A stretch of DNA of 9,200 bases. Origin: CAZNOG01 sp964574635 (lineage in GTDB: Bacteria; Bacteroidota; Bacteroidia; Flavobacteriales_D; Cryomorphaceae). The notes below the pieces were generated by a model. It had not been told where the DNA came from. It worked only from the letters and a program-made list of their open reading frames with translations, and did not search any database. The number at the start of each line of letters is the position of its first letter. Position 1 is the first letter of the stretch. Below, one piece after another: positions 1-6,097 of this stretch. Location: positions 1 to 9,200 of the forward strand of contig CAZNOG010000032.1 in assembly GCA_964574635.1 (NCBI GenBank), in the 5' to 3' direction. A program made the translations under genes and the position numbers.

Positions 1-50
1 CCTAAAGTTAAAAGTTATCTACTTTCAACCTGTCCGAAAATTGCAGCCGG

Positions 51-122
51 TTACCGGGTGGTTTTGGCGTATTCCAAGATTTCCCGGTGCTTTTCCATGG
101 TCAATTCGGGGTCTTCTTCCAT
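51..122 (-). pseudogene. Possible 23-codon gene remnant (MEEDPELTMEKHREILEYAK...)
   Basis: A short minus-strand reading frame opens at ATG 122-120 and stops at TAA 53-51, giving 23 residues with the core MEKHREILEYAK. It lies in the same frame as the upstream DUF4180 gene: after that gene's TAA (146-144) thirty codons stay open to the stop at 51. The core is also present, with an internal stop, near 8705-8743. That makes a decayed 3' end of a repeated gene, or part of a repeat element, more likely than a working peptide gene. No convincing ribosome binding site is seen. Low confidence that anything is made from it. Confidence 0.25.
68..106 (-). repeat. 39-bp repeat, copy 1
   Basis: Positions 68-106 match 8705-8743 in the same orientation at 34 of 39 bases without gaps. 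The first 20 bases (68-87, CGTATTCCAAGATTTCCCGG) are identical. On the minus strand both copies can encode REILEY, but the second copy has a stop just upstream. An exact 20-mer shared by chance in about 9 kb is very unlikely, so this is a dispersed repeat or two remnants of one sequence. Confidence 0.7.
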
Positions 123-143
123 GCGGCCCCGGGGAGCTTCATA

Positions 144-503
144 TTATTCCGAAAGTATTTTTAACGCTTCCGATTTTGAATTTACAAAGTTTATACGTCT
201 GCCTTTATTGCTTTCATAAATAAAATCATGCAAACTTTTGCTTTTGAATTTGGAAAAGTCGCCGAATATAGCCAGGCGGACGCGATAATTCGAAAATTTT
301 TGAAGAATCTCGCCCGCCATTCCGTTTTTTAGGTCAAAAAAACCAGGTGAGAAGTTCTTCTCGTCCATTGCAACGCTGTCATAGCCTTGAAAATATATAT
401 TTCCCAACAGTTCGATGCCGTCATCGGCAGTACCAATGATGGTTTCCTTTGAGATTACCTCGGCGATTTTTGTAGCTCCTATAGAGTGAGTTTCTATTTT
501 CAT
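144..503 (-). CDS. DUF4180 domain-containing protein
   Basis: The 119-residue product matches the DUF4180 family over its whole length as I remember it. Recognisable pieces are IAEVISKETII (residues 14-24), DGIELLGNIYFQGYDS, the block FFDLKNGMAGEILQKFSNYR, then LAIFGDFSK and LHDFIYESNKGR near the end. The family is a single small, soluble alpha/beta domain of unknown biochemical role; no signal peptide or membrane segment is present. The ATG at 503-501 gives the family's usual N-terminus and length. It sits 94 bp downstream of the response regulator stop on the same strand, so co-transcription is possible but not shown. The start lies behind an A-rich stretch rather than a Shine-Dalgarno sequence, as is common in Bacteroidota. 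Confidence 0.85.
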   Translation of the reverse strand: MKIETHSIGATKIAEVISKETIIGTADDGIELLGNIYFQGYDSVAMDEKNFSPGFFDLKNGMAGEILQKFSNYRVRLAIFGDFSKFKSKSLHDFIYESNKGRRINFVNSKSEALKILSE

Positions 504-597
504 TTTTTATTTTTTTGGACGGTGGCGCCGTTATTTTAGTTTGATTGGCTGACGGTACGGGCATTGGTGAGTAAATACGAGCCGTCGAATCTTCCGC

Positions 598-1233
598 TCA
601 ATCCAACATCCCCGAAGCCATGGCGGTGTGGATGAGCTCGGCCATGTTTCCGGCCTGGAATTTCGAAATTAAATTGCTGCGGTGCGTCTCGACGGTTTTC
701 AAGGAGATGAAGAGGCGCTCGGCGATTTTTTGGGAAGTGTAGCCCTCGGCGATGAGTTGGAGGACCTCCCTCTCCCTCGGTGTGGGCGGCTCGATGATCT
801 CCGATGTGGACGTCAAGCCCAATGACCGATCCAAGATCTTCTGCTTTATCTCGTCCTGGAGGAAAATATTCCCGGCCATCACCGCTTCCAAAGCTAGTTG
901 CAATTCTTCCGGCCCGGTGTTTTTCAATAGATACCCGCTGGCGCCGTTGCGCATCACGGCCCGGATGTAACCCGACTGGTCGAAACTGCTCAACGCAAGG
1001 ATTTTCATATCGGGGTACAACCTCTTCAACTCGATGCAGTACTCGGCGCCGTTGCCGTCCGGAAGGTTGATGTCTAAAAGCAATACATCGGGTTGATCGT
1101 TCCCGAGCGCTTCCCGCGCTTCCCGGATGGACCGATAGCCACCCGTAAACAGGCAGTTTTCGATGTCTTCAATCAGCTCCTCAATTCCTTTTATGATCAG
1201 CAAATGATCGTCCAAAATGCCCACGCGTATCAT
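598..1233 (-). CDS. NarL/LuxR-family response regulator
   Basis: A 211-residue two-domain transcription regulator of usual length. Residues 1-120 are a receiver domain: acidic pair D8/D9, phospho-acceptor D54 in LLLDINLPDG, the switch serines S82/S83 after ILAL, and the conserved lysine K104 in GYLLKN. After a linker, residues about 150-211 form a LuxR-type helix-turn-helix with the typical TPREREVLQLIAEG start and the recognition helix SLKTVETHRSNLISKF (177-192). It should accept phosphate from the adjacent kinase and then bind DNA as a dimer. Its ATG overlaps the kinase stop (ATGA, 1233-1230), so the two are translationally coupled. Target genes are not visible directly; the divergent secreted-protein genes beyond the kinase are candidates by position only. 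Confidence 0.95.
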   Translation of the reverse strand: MIRVGILDDHLLIIKGIEELIEDIENCLFTGGYRSIREAREALGNDQPDVLLLDINLPDGNGAEYCIELKRLYPDMKILALSSFDQSGYIRAVMRNGASGYLLKNTGPEELQLALEAVMAGNIFLQDEIKQKILDRSLGLTSTSEIIEPPTPREREVLQLIAEGYTSQKIAERLFISLKTVETHRSNLISKFQAGNMAELIHTAMASGMLD

Positions 1234-3314
1234 GCTTCAACCTCTTTTTTCAGTCGTATTTCGATAAACACCAACGTGCCGCGTTCGGGTGTGGCCTCGA
1301 TGTTCAGGGTGCCGCCGAGCATATCGACTCTGGACATCAAATTGTCCATTCCCATACCGGAACCGCCCGGATTATCGACGTCGAAGCCGGTGCCGTTGTC
1401 CTCCACTTTCAAGGTGAGGCGGCCATCGTTCTTGGCGAGAATCACGAACACTTCGGAGGCCCGCGAGTGCTTTACGGCGTTGTTGATCAATTCTTGAACG
1501 ATACGGAAAATGGTGCGTTCGGCGCGCTTGCCGATGCGTTCCTCCATGCCTTTGTGATTGAAATGCATTTTGACCCCGTTGGTGCCATCCATGCTCTTGA
1601 GAAACTCCCCCAAAGCCTCAACCAAACCATACTGCTCCAGAACGCGTGGCGCCATATCGTGGGCGATGCGTCTAACCTCCCCGCACGCCTCATCGAGGGA
1701 AGTGACGGCCCAATCGAAGTTGGGGTCGTTCTGCAGGGTTTCCGATTTGTGACGGATGCGGCTCAACTTCATCCTGATGGAAGCGAGATGTGCGCTGAGG
1801 CCGTCGTGCAATTCTTTGGAAATGCGGGATCTTTCGTTCTCTTCGCCGGCCATCATGCTCTTCAAAGCGGTGAGCTCCCTCTCCCGCTCCAAGGCCAATT
1901 TTTCCTGAAGATGAATTTTTCTGCGTTGGCGCATTTGTCTGTACGCCATCAGAAGCATGGAAGCGAACACGAGCGATCCGCCGATGGCCAAGAGCATAAA
2001 CAAGCGCTGTCTTTTCATATCCACAGCGGCCAAAGCGGCTTGGGTTTCGAGCGTTTCTATTTCGGCGTCTTTCAGTTTTCCTCGGTACCGCGCTTCCATT
2101 TCCACCATGGCCCGCACCCGCTCGTCGTCGAGAATTTTGTTTTGCAAGTCGTACGCTTTGCGTTCGTATGCCAAGGCCATACGCGGACGGCCGCGCAATT
2201 CTTCTATGTACGACCACTCGCGGAATAGCTCGCGGTTGAATACGGACACTTCGGAAGTGTCCACCCGGTCTATGAGGTATGCCATTTCCGCCAGACCTTC
2301 CTCCAGCCGGCCCATCCGAATGAGAATACCGGCCTTCAGGAATTTGGTGTTCAGGTATTCGGATTCCGTTCCATAAACTGATTTGACGCTATCCGCCTGA
2401 TTTACGTACTCCAAAGCGCGGTCCAAATCGTCCATGTAGCGGTACGTTCCGGCGAGGCTGTGAAGCACTTTTCCCTCTCCGTTGGGGTTCTTCATCTTTC
2501 GCTCTTGCTCGAGGGTGGCGAGGTAATAGAATTCAGCCGAATCCAAGCGATTCGATTCGAGGTGGATATCGCCCAGGGTGGACAAGGTGCTGCCGAGGGT
2601 GTTTTGAAAGTCGTTTTTCCTCTTCATTCTCAGGGCCATCCACGCGTAATTCGAGGCGAGGTCGAAGTCTCGGGCGGCGACGGCGTATTGACTGATGTTC
2701 TGGTAAAGGGCGGCGGCGTTTTCCGGGCTCGATTCGGGGTCGAACAAGTCGAGCGCGCGGTAACAGCGGTCTATGGCACTCTGGATATCACCGATTTCCC
2801 GGTCGAGGATGCTGAGGTTGGTGTAGAGATCGATTTTGCCTTGGAGTCCCGCTTCACCATCGGGCAATCGGCTCAGGGCGCTGTCGAAATACGCTTCCGC
2901 CGGGTGGTAATCGCCATTGGCCATGTACATAAGCCCCAGATTGTTGAATACGGCGCTGAGTTTTGCACTGTCGGCGTCATCGATCAAACTCCTGTTGATG
3001 AGCCCCGACTCGATGGCCTTCCCGTATTCGCCGCGGTAATAAGAGGCGATGAGCCGCAGCCTTTGCGCCTCGTACTGTTTGTATGCATCCGTACGACGTG
3101 AGAGGGAAATGGCCAACTCGGCGGTGGACAGGGCGGAATCCAAATCGTAGTTTACCATTTCCATACCCAGATCGATCAACGCGTCGATGCGCGCTCGATC
3201 GTCGGGAGCAGCCAGCAAAACGCTGCGAAGGCTGTCGGGATTCGCTAACGCAACCCGAGTGCACAAAAGGCCCAGCGCCATCAAAACCAGCCCGAAAGCA
3301 ATCCTGGATTTCAT
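1230..3314 (-). CDS. TPR-containing sensor histidine kinase (HisKA_3/HATPase_c)
   Basis: A 694-residue membrane-anchored sensor kinase. Residues 1-24 look like a signal peptide (hydrophobic, ending VALA-N). Residues about 28-400 are alpha-helical tetratricopeptide-like repeats, for example FNNLGLMYMANGDYHPAEAY at 123-142 and GDIHLESNRLDSAEFYYLA at 248-266. A charged stretch (about 395-435) precedes one membrane helix at about 438-458 (LFMLLAIGGSLVFASMLLMA). This is followed by a coiled coil and the dimerisation/phospho-acceptor helix ERSRISKELHDGLSAHL, with H503 as acceptor. The ATPase domain shows an N-box (QELINNAVKHS, 607-617), G1 (DNGTGF, 638-643) and G2 (GSGMGMDN, 651-658). The topology puts the TPR domain in the periplasm as the likely sensor. 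The catalytic motifs are intact. It overlaps the response regulator by four bases and is presumably its partner. The ligand is unknown. Confidence 0.93.
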   Translation of the reverse strand: MKSRIAFGLVLMALGLLCTRVALANPDSLRSVLLAAPDDRARIDALIDLGMEMVNYDLDSALSTAELAISLSRRTDAYKQYEAQRLRLIASYYRGEYGKAIESGLINRSLIDDADSAKLSAVFNNLGLMYMANGDYHPAEAYFDSALSRLPDGEAGLQGKIDLYTNLSILDREIGDIQSAIDRCYRALDLFDPESSPENAAALYQNISQYAVAARDFDLASNYAWMALRMKRKNDFQNTLGSTLSTLGDIHLESNRLDSAEFYYLATLEQERKMKNPNGEGKVLHSLAGTYRYMDDLDRALEYVNQADSVKSVYGTESEYLNTKFLKAGILIRMGRLEEGLAEMAYLIDRVDTSEVSVFNRELFREWSYIEELRGRPRMALAYERKAYDLQNKILDDERVRAMVEMEARYRGKLKDAEIETLETQAALAAVDMKRQRLFMLLAIGGSLVFASMLLMAYRQMRQRRKIHLQEKLALERERELTALKSMMAGEENERSRISKELHDGLSAHLASIRMKLSRIRHKSETLQNDPNFDWAVTSLDEACGEVRRIAHDMAPRVLEQYGLVEALGEFLKSMDGTNGVKMHFNHKGMEERIGKRAERTIFRIVQELINNAVKHSRASEVFVILAKNDGRLTLKVEDNGTGFDVDNPGGSGMGMDNLMSRVDMLGGTLNIEATPERGTLVFIEIRLKKEVEA

Positions 3315-3663
3315 GTTTTCAAAAGGTGTAGAGCACCGGTATTAGCCTATAAGTCTGACAAGTTACGAGCTTTTAAAGATAGAAAGTTTCGCAATATAGC
3401 CTTCACTCGCATGGAATTGGAATAGTGCAAAGGCTTTTTTGTACACACACGGCCTGCGGAAAGGTCGTCTCGGAAGATCCGATCGCAGAGGGTTTGGCCC
3501 TGTGAGCGCACCGGGCGCAGGGGGAGACTCGTGCCCCTCAAGGTGTTGGACGCGGGTCTAAGGGTAACCACCGATGCGAGCAAAATCAGGACTCTCCCCG
3601 AGCACCGCCACGAAATCTCGGGCGAGATTTGTGCACAAACATCCAAAACCTAATTTAAATGCC
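3315..3663. promoter_or_regulatory. Divergent GC-rich, hairpin-rich spacer
   Basis: This 349-bp spacer must hold the promoters for the kinase (leftward) and the beta-helix gene (rightward). I could not place a convincing Bacteroidota -33/-7 pair on either side. Its middle part (about 3450-3600) is much more GC-rich than expected for intergenic DNA in this phylum and is full of short complementary arms. Examples are 3454-3488 (CTGCG/CGCAG around TCGGA-AGA-TCCGA), 3487-3503 (AGGG/CCCT), and a long-range pairing of GGGGAGA 3521-3527 with TCTCCCC 3593-3599. It could be a structured 5' leader or a small RNA. No known riboswitch core was recognised. Confidence 0.4.
3608..3639. promoter_or_regulatory. 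Two overlapping palindromes upstream of the beta-helix gene
   Basis: AAATCTCG (3613-3620) and CGAGATTT (3623-3630) form a perfect 8-bp inverted repeat with a GG centre, extendable by CAC/GTG with one bulged base. Overlapping it, TTTGTGCACAAA (3628-3639) is a perfect 12-bp palindrome. Both end 24 bp before the ATG at 3664. They look like operator half-sites for a dimeric regulator; the response regulator next door is a possible binder, but this is inference. A hairpin in the 5' leader is the alternative. Confidence 0.45.
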
Positions 3664-4722
3664 ATGAAAAGTGTTTTTCTCCTCCTTTTGACAACCGCAA
3701 TCCCCGCGGCTCTTGCCGCGCAAATCACTCACACGGTCGACAACGACCCCGGTGCGGGGGCACAGTTCACATCCGTACAGGATGCAATCAACGCGGCCAA
3801 CGCGGGTGACACCATTTACATCCAACCGTCGACCATTTCCTACGGAAACGTCACTGTCAACAAAACCATCCACCTGCGGGGCATCGCCCACAGCCCGGAA
3901 TTCAATGCCGGAAATTATGCGAGACTCGACAACATCTCATTCAACGCGCCCATCGGTGCGCCCAACAGCAGCGTGTCGGGTTTGCGCTTCAACCATATTT
4001 CCACCTCCGGGAACCAGAACTACTCGGGATTGAGCGTAACCAACAATTACATCGAAAGCTATGTTAGTGTGGGAAGCTCACAGTCCAATTGCAGCAACTG
4101 GTACATCGCGGGAAATGTGTTTGTAACCAACTCCAGCGCCGGGGGCATATACAAGTACAACACCTCTACCTCTCCCAACTGGATAGTGGTGAACAACCAT
4201 ATCCGGCAACTTTCCACATCCACAAATTACGGAGCTTTCTATAATATCGGGGTATCCGACATTTTGAGAAACAACGTTCTGGTATTCCCACACAACGGCA
4301 GCAACTCCATCGTCTGCACCCAGTGTTCGGGTGCCAAAATAGAGAATTCACTCATCCTCTTCACCGGCAATTCCACGGGTGTGAACAGCTCCGGGGTAAC
4401 CTTCAACCACAGCCTGATACACAGCTATGTGGGACAAACCATGACGGATTTGCCGGGGCTGAACAACCTGAATGCCGACCCGGGCTTTGTAGACGCCGCC
4501 GATCCGGTGTACAGCGTATCGAAGGATTTCCACATCGCGTCCTCTTCTCCCGCTTACGCACACGGTACGGATGGGCAGCAATTGGGCATTCACGGCAACA
4601 ACTTTCAGTTCAGCAAGTGGGGTTATCCGGACGATCTACCGTACATCAGGTCCTTTGTGGCGCCCACGGTGGTTCCGATCGGAGGCTCCTTGGAAGTTCA
4701 GCTCGAGGCCGTCGGCAATTAA
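3664..4722 (+). CDS. Secreted right-handed parallel beta-helix protein
   Basis: A 352-residue protein with a clear signal peptide (MKSVFLLLLTTAIPAALA, cleavage near residue 19). Residues 22-75 show the typical pectin-lyase-fold entry, with FTSVQDAINAANAGDTIYI and a following coil (VNKTIHLRGI). Repeated short Asn-rich turns follow (VTNNYIES, IAGNVFV, VVNNHI, LRNNVLV, IENSLI), as in right-handed beta-helix proteins. The end of the helix carries DPGFVDA...DFHIASSSPAYAHG, a block often seen where such proteins list feature positions. No catalytic residues for a lyase or hydrolase can be assigned. The tail (residues 325-352, LPYIRSFVAP...) is not a recognisable T9SS sorting domain. An in-frame start at 3574 exists, but ATG 3664 gives the proper signal peptide. 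The gene is 18 bp from the next, suggesting one transcript. Confidence 0.85.
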   Translation: MKSVFLLLLTTAIPAALAAQITHTVDNDPGAGAQFTSVQDAINAANAGDTIYIQPSTISYGNVTVNKTIHLRGIAHSPEFNAGNYARLDNISFNAPIGAPNSSVSGLRFNHISTSGNQNYSGLSVTNNYIESYVSVGSSQSNCSNWYIAGNVFVTNSSAGGIYKYNTSTSPNWIVVNNHIRQLSTSTNYGAFYNIGVSDILRNNVLVFPHNGSNSIVCTQCSGAKIENSLILFTGNSTGVNSSGVTFNHSLIHSYVGQTMTDLPGLNNLNADPGFVDAADPVYSVSKDFHIASSSPAYAHGTDGQQLGIHGNNFQFSKWGYPDDLPYIRSFVAPTVVPIGGSLEVQLEAVGN

Positions 4723-4740
4723 TCGCAAAATCCAACGGCC

Positions 4741-5706
4741 ATGAAAAACTTATTGATACTTGCAGCGGCTCTGCTCTGTCTCAAGTCGTACGGTCAGAAC
4801 AACGTGACCGCCGCGGAATACTTTTTCGGCGAAGACCCCGGATTCGGGCAGGCCGAGGCGTTGCCGGTGACACCCGGCGGGTACATAGACCAGACATTCT
4901 CCATTCCCACGGAAGGCTTGACCGAGGGGATGCACAACCTCACGTTGCGCGTGCGCGATGCGCATCAAAAGTGGTCCATCAATTTGAAGAAGCGCATCGT
5001 AGTCACTTCCCAAAACGACGCGAATCTCATATCCGGAGAATATTTCTTCAACGAAGACCCCGGTTTCGGCAATGGCGAATCCTTCACCTTGCCGAGCGGA
5101 CCGAACGTAGACATGGATTTGGGAATTCCCGTTACCGATTTGGATCCGGGATATCACAAACTCATGCTTCGCTTCAAAAATTCCGAGGACAGGTGGTCGC
5201 TGGTGGTCAAGCGCGGCGTGGTGGTGATTCCGGTGAACAACCGGCTGATATCGGCGGCGGAATACTTCATCGATGAAGACCCCGGGGTGGGACAAGGAAC
5301 ACCCATCGAGGTGGAGCCGGAAGAAGTGTTGTCTCAAACCGTAACCGCCATGATTCCGGACACTCTGAGTACGGGGGTACACGTGCTGTACCTGCGGGTA
5401 AAAAGTTCGGACGAGAAGTGGAGCCTGTACACACGAACGACCTTCTCGGCCCAACCGGTGAGCGTGGAAGACCCTGCCCTTCTCGGCTTGGGCTTGTATC
5501 CAAACCCGTTTAAAGACAGGATTGCCATAGAATCCGGCGAAGTGCAAATCACCCGCATCCGCATCTTGGACATGAACGGCAAGTGCGTGCTGGATCTCGA
5601 CCGTCCGCCCGGCGAATTGAATGTGGGACATCTAACGCCGGGAACTTATCTTCTCCAGGCACACAGCGACCGGGGGTGCATATCGAAAAAGGTCATCAAA
5701 CACTGA
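4741..5706 (+). CDS. T9SS-sorted secreted protein with three 74-residue repeats
   Basis: A 321-residue protein. Residues 1-19 are a signal peptide (MKNLLILAAALLCLKSYGQ). Three tandem repeats follow, each opening with AEYF-x-x-EDPG-[FV]-G (glutamates E26, E100, E174, exactly 74 apart) and closing with a KWS or RWS motif (W78, W152, W227). From memory, this EYF-EDPGFG repeat is common in Bacteroidota surface proteins and probably forms beta-sandwich units; its role is unknown. Residues about 249-321 are a T9SS type A sorting domain: LYPNPF (252-257), RIRILDMNGK, and LTPGTYLLQ near the end. The protein should therefore cross the outer membrane by T9SS and be anchored or released at the surface. 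It is likely co-transcribed with the beta-helix gene 18 bp upstream; both starts read GCCATGAAAA or similar. Confidence 0.9.
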   Translation: MKNLLILAAALLCLKSYGQNNVTAAEYFFGEDPGFGQAEALPVTPGGYIDQTFSIPTEGLTEGMHNLTLRVRDAHQKWSINLKKRIVVTSQNDANLISGEYFFNEDPGFGNGESFTLPSGPNVDMDLGIPVTDLDPGYHKLMLRFKNSEDRWSLVVKRGVVVIPVNNRLISAAEYFIDEDPGVGQGTPIEVEPEEVLSQTVTAMIPDTLSTGVHVLYLRVKSSDEKWSLYTRTTFSAQPVSVEDPALLGLGLYPNPFKDRIAIESGEVQITRIRILDMNGKCVLDLDRPPGELNVGHLTPGTYLLQAHSDRGCISKKVIKH

Positions 5707-5725
5707 ATGTGTGATTGGTTTGTGT

Positions 5726-5757
5726 GAAGCGGGCCGGCGAAAACGTCGGCCCGCTTC
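5726..5757 (+). terminator. Strong hairpin after the beta-helix/T9SS pair
   Basis: GAAGCGGGCCGGCG (5726-5739) pairs with CGTCGGCCCGCTTC (5744-5757) around an AAAA loop: 14 bp with a single G-T wobble, starting 20 bp after the stop codon. The following bases (GATTTATG) give only a weak T stretch, so it may act as a transcript 3'-end stabiliser as well as a terminator. A transcription terminator is the best reading from position and stem strength. Confidence 0.7.
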
Positions 5758-5792
5758 GATTTATGTGGGAAGTGGGGTGAGGAGGTGGAGAA

Positions 5793-5822
5793 GGGGGGTT
5801 CGGGTTGGAAGGGGGGAATGGG
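5793..5822 (+). other. Canonical G-quadruplex motif
   Basis: Four G-tracts (5793-5798, 5802-5804, 5811-5816, 5820-5822) are separated by loops of 3, 6 and 3 bases, which satisfies the usual G3+N1-7 rule. More G-runs lie just upstream at 5767-5769 and 5774-5777. The purine-rich strand is the plus strand, so it could fold in DNA or in read-through RNA from the upstream pair. Its function is unknown. Confidence 0.6.
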
Positions 5823-5865
5823 ACTCAGGTCAAGCAACGGAGTGCTTGGATCGGCTATTAGAGCA

Positions 5866-5917
5866 TTCCGGATCGCCGCGCCTGCGGCTCGCGATGACGG
5901 GAGGGCGGTTTTTTTTT
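5866..5917. repeat. Palindromic repeat-like element followed by nine T's
   Basis: GCCGC (5875-5879) and GCGGC (5884-5888) form a stem with a GCCT loop, flanked by ATC (5872-5874) and GAT (5893-5895). The wording GGATCGCCGCG...CTCGCGATGACGG resembles the dispersed intergenic palindromes seen in many bacterial genomes that give VIAS-type false ORFs; that comparison is from memory. It is followed by GAGGGCGG and nine T's (5909-5917), so it could also end transcription on the plus strand. Only one copy is in this window. Confidence 0.45.
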
Positions 5918-6011
5918 GCTTTTGTGGGTGGGGTGGCAAAACGGAAGAAAATCCTCTCGTAATCGCATAAAATTTGCCGGGAATAATCGGGTCGGAATTT
6001 CAGGAAATCCC

Positions 6012-6042
6012 GGGGCATTTATGCCTCGATGCATCCAGGCAT
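6012..6042 (+). promoter_or_regulatory. Two mutually exclusive hairpins before the second secreted pair
   Basis: ATGCCT(C) at 6021-6027 can pair either with GGGGCAT (6012-6018, 7 bp including one G-T, loop TT) or with AGGCAT (6037-6042, 6 bp). Only one of these can form at a time. If it is transcribed, it would be a small switch-like leader element 56 to 114 bases before the possible start codons of the next gene. No effector or known riboswitch class is recognised. Confidence 0.25.
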
Positions 6043-6097
6043 TGTTCCGGTATCATATTAATAGTAAATAGTTCCAGAAAAATTGCTACATTTCCTG

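Noticed and set aside
1467..2228. 253-residue plus-strand open frame inside the histidine kinase gene
   Set aside because: It is antisense to a gene with intact kinase motifs, has histidine/phenylalanine-rich low-information composition, and matches no domain.
2460..3101. 213-residue plus-strand open frame antisense to the TPR region
   Set aside because: Shadow of the kinase coding frame; valine/glutamate bias is what antisense reading of such codons gives.
3347..3646. 99-residue minus-strand frame in the divergent spacer
   Set aside because: No signal, domain or plausible start context; the region is better described as structured non-coding DNA.
3574..3663. Upstream in-frame extension of the beta-helix gene (30 codons)
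   Set aside because: It would bury a clean signal peptide starting at 3664 and reads through the palindromes.
4323..5276. 317-residue plus-strand frame spanning the end of the beta-helix gene and the start of the repeat gene
   Set aside because: It overlaps two genes with signal peptides and recognisable motifs, and its own sequence is arginine-rich without domains.
4750..5631. 293-residue minus-strand frame opposite the T9SS repeat gene
   Set aside because: Antisense shadow that repeats its composition with the 74-codon period of the sense gene, so it is explained by the sense repeats.
5646..5962. Several short frames on both strands in the spacer after the T9SS repeat gene
   Set aside because: Their sequences (for example VIASRRRGDPEC, RLRLAMTGG) are the usual false translations of palindromic intergenic repeats.
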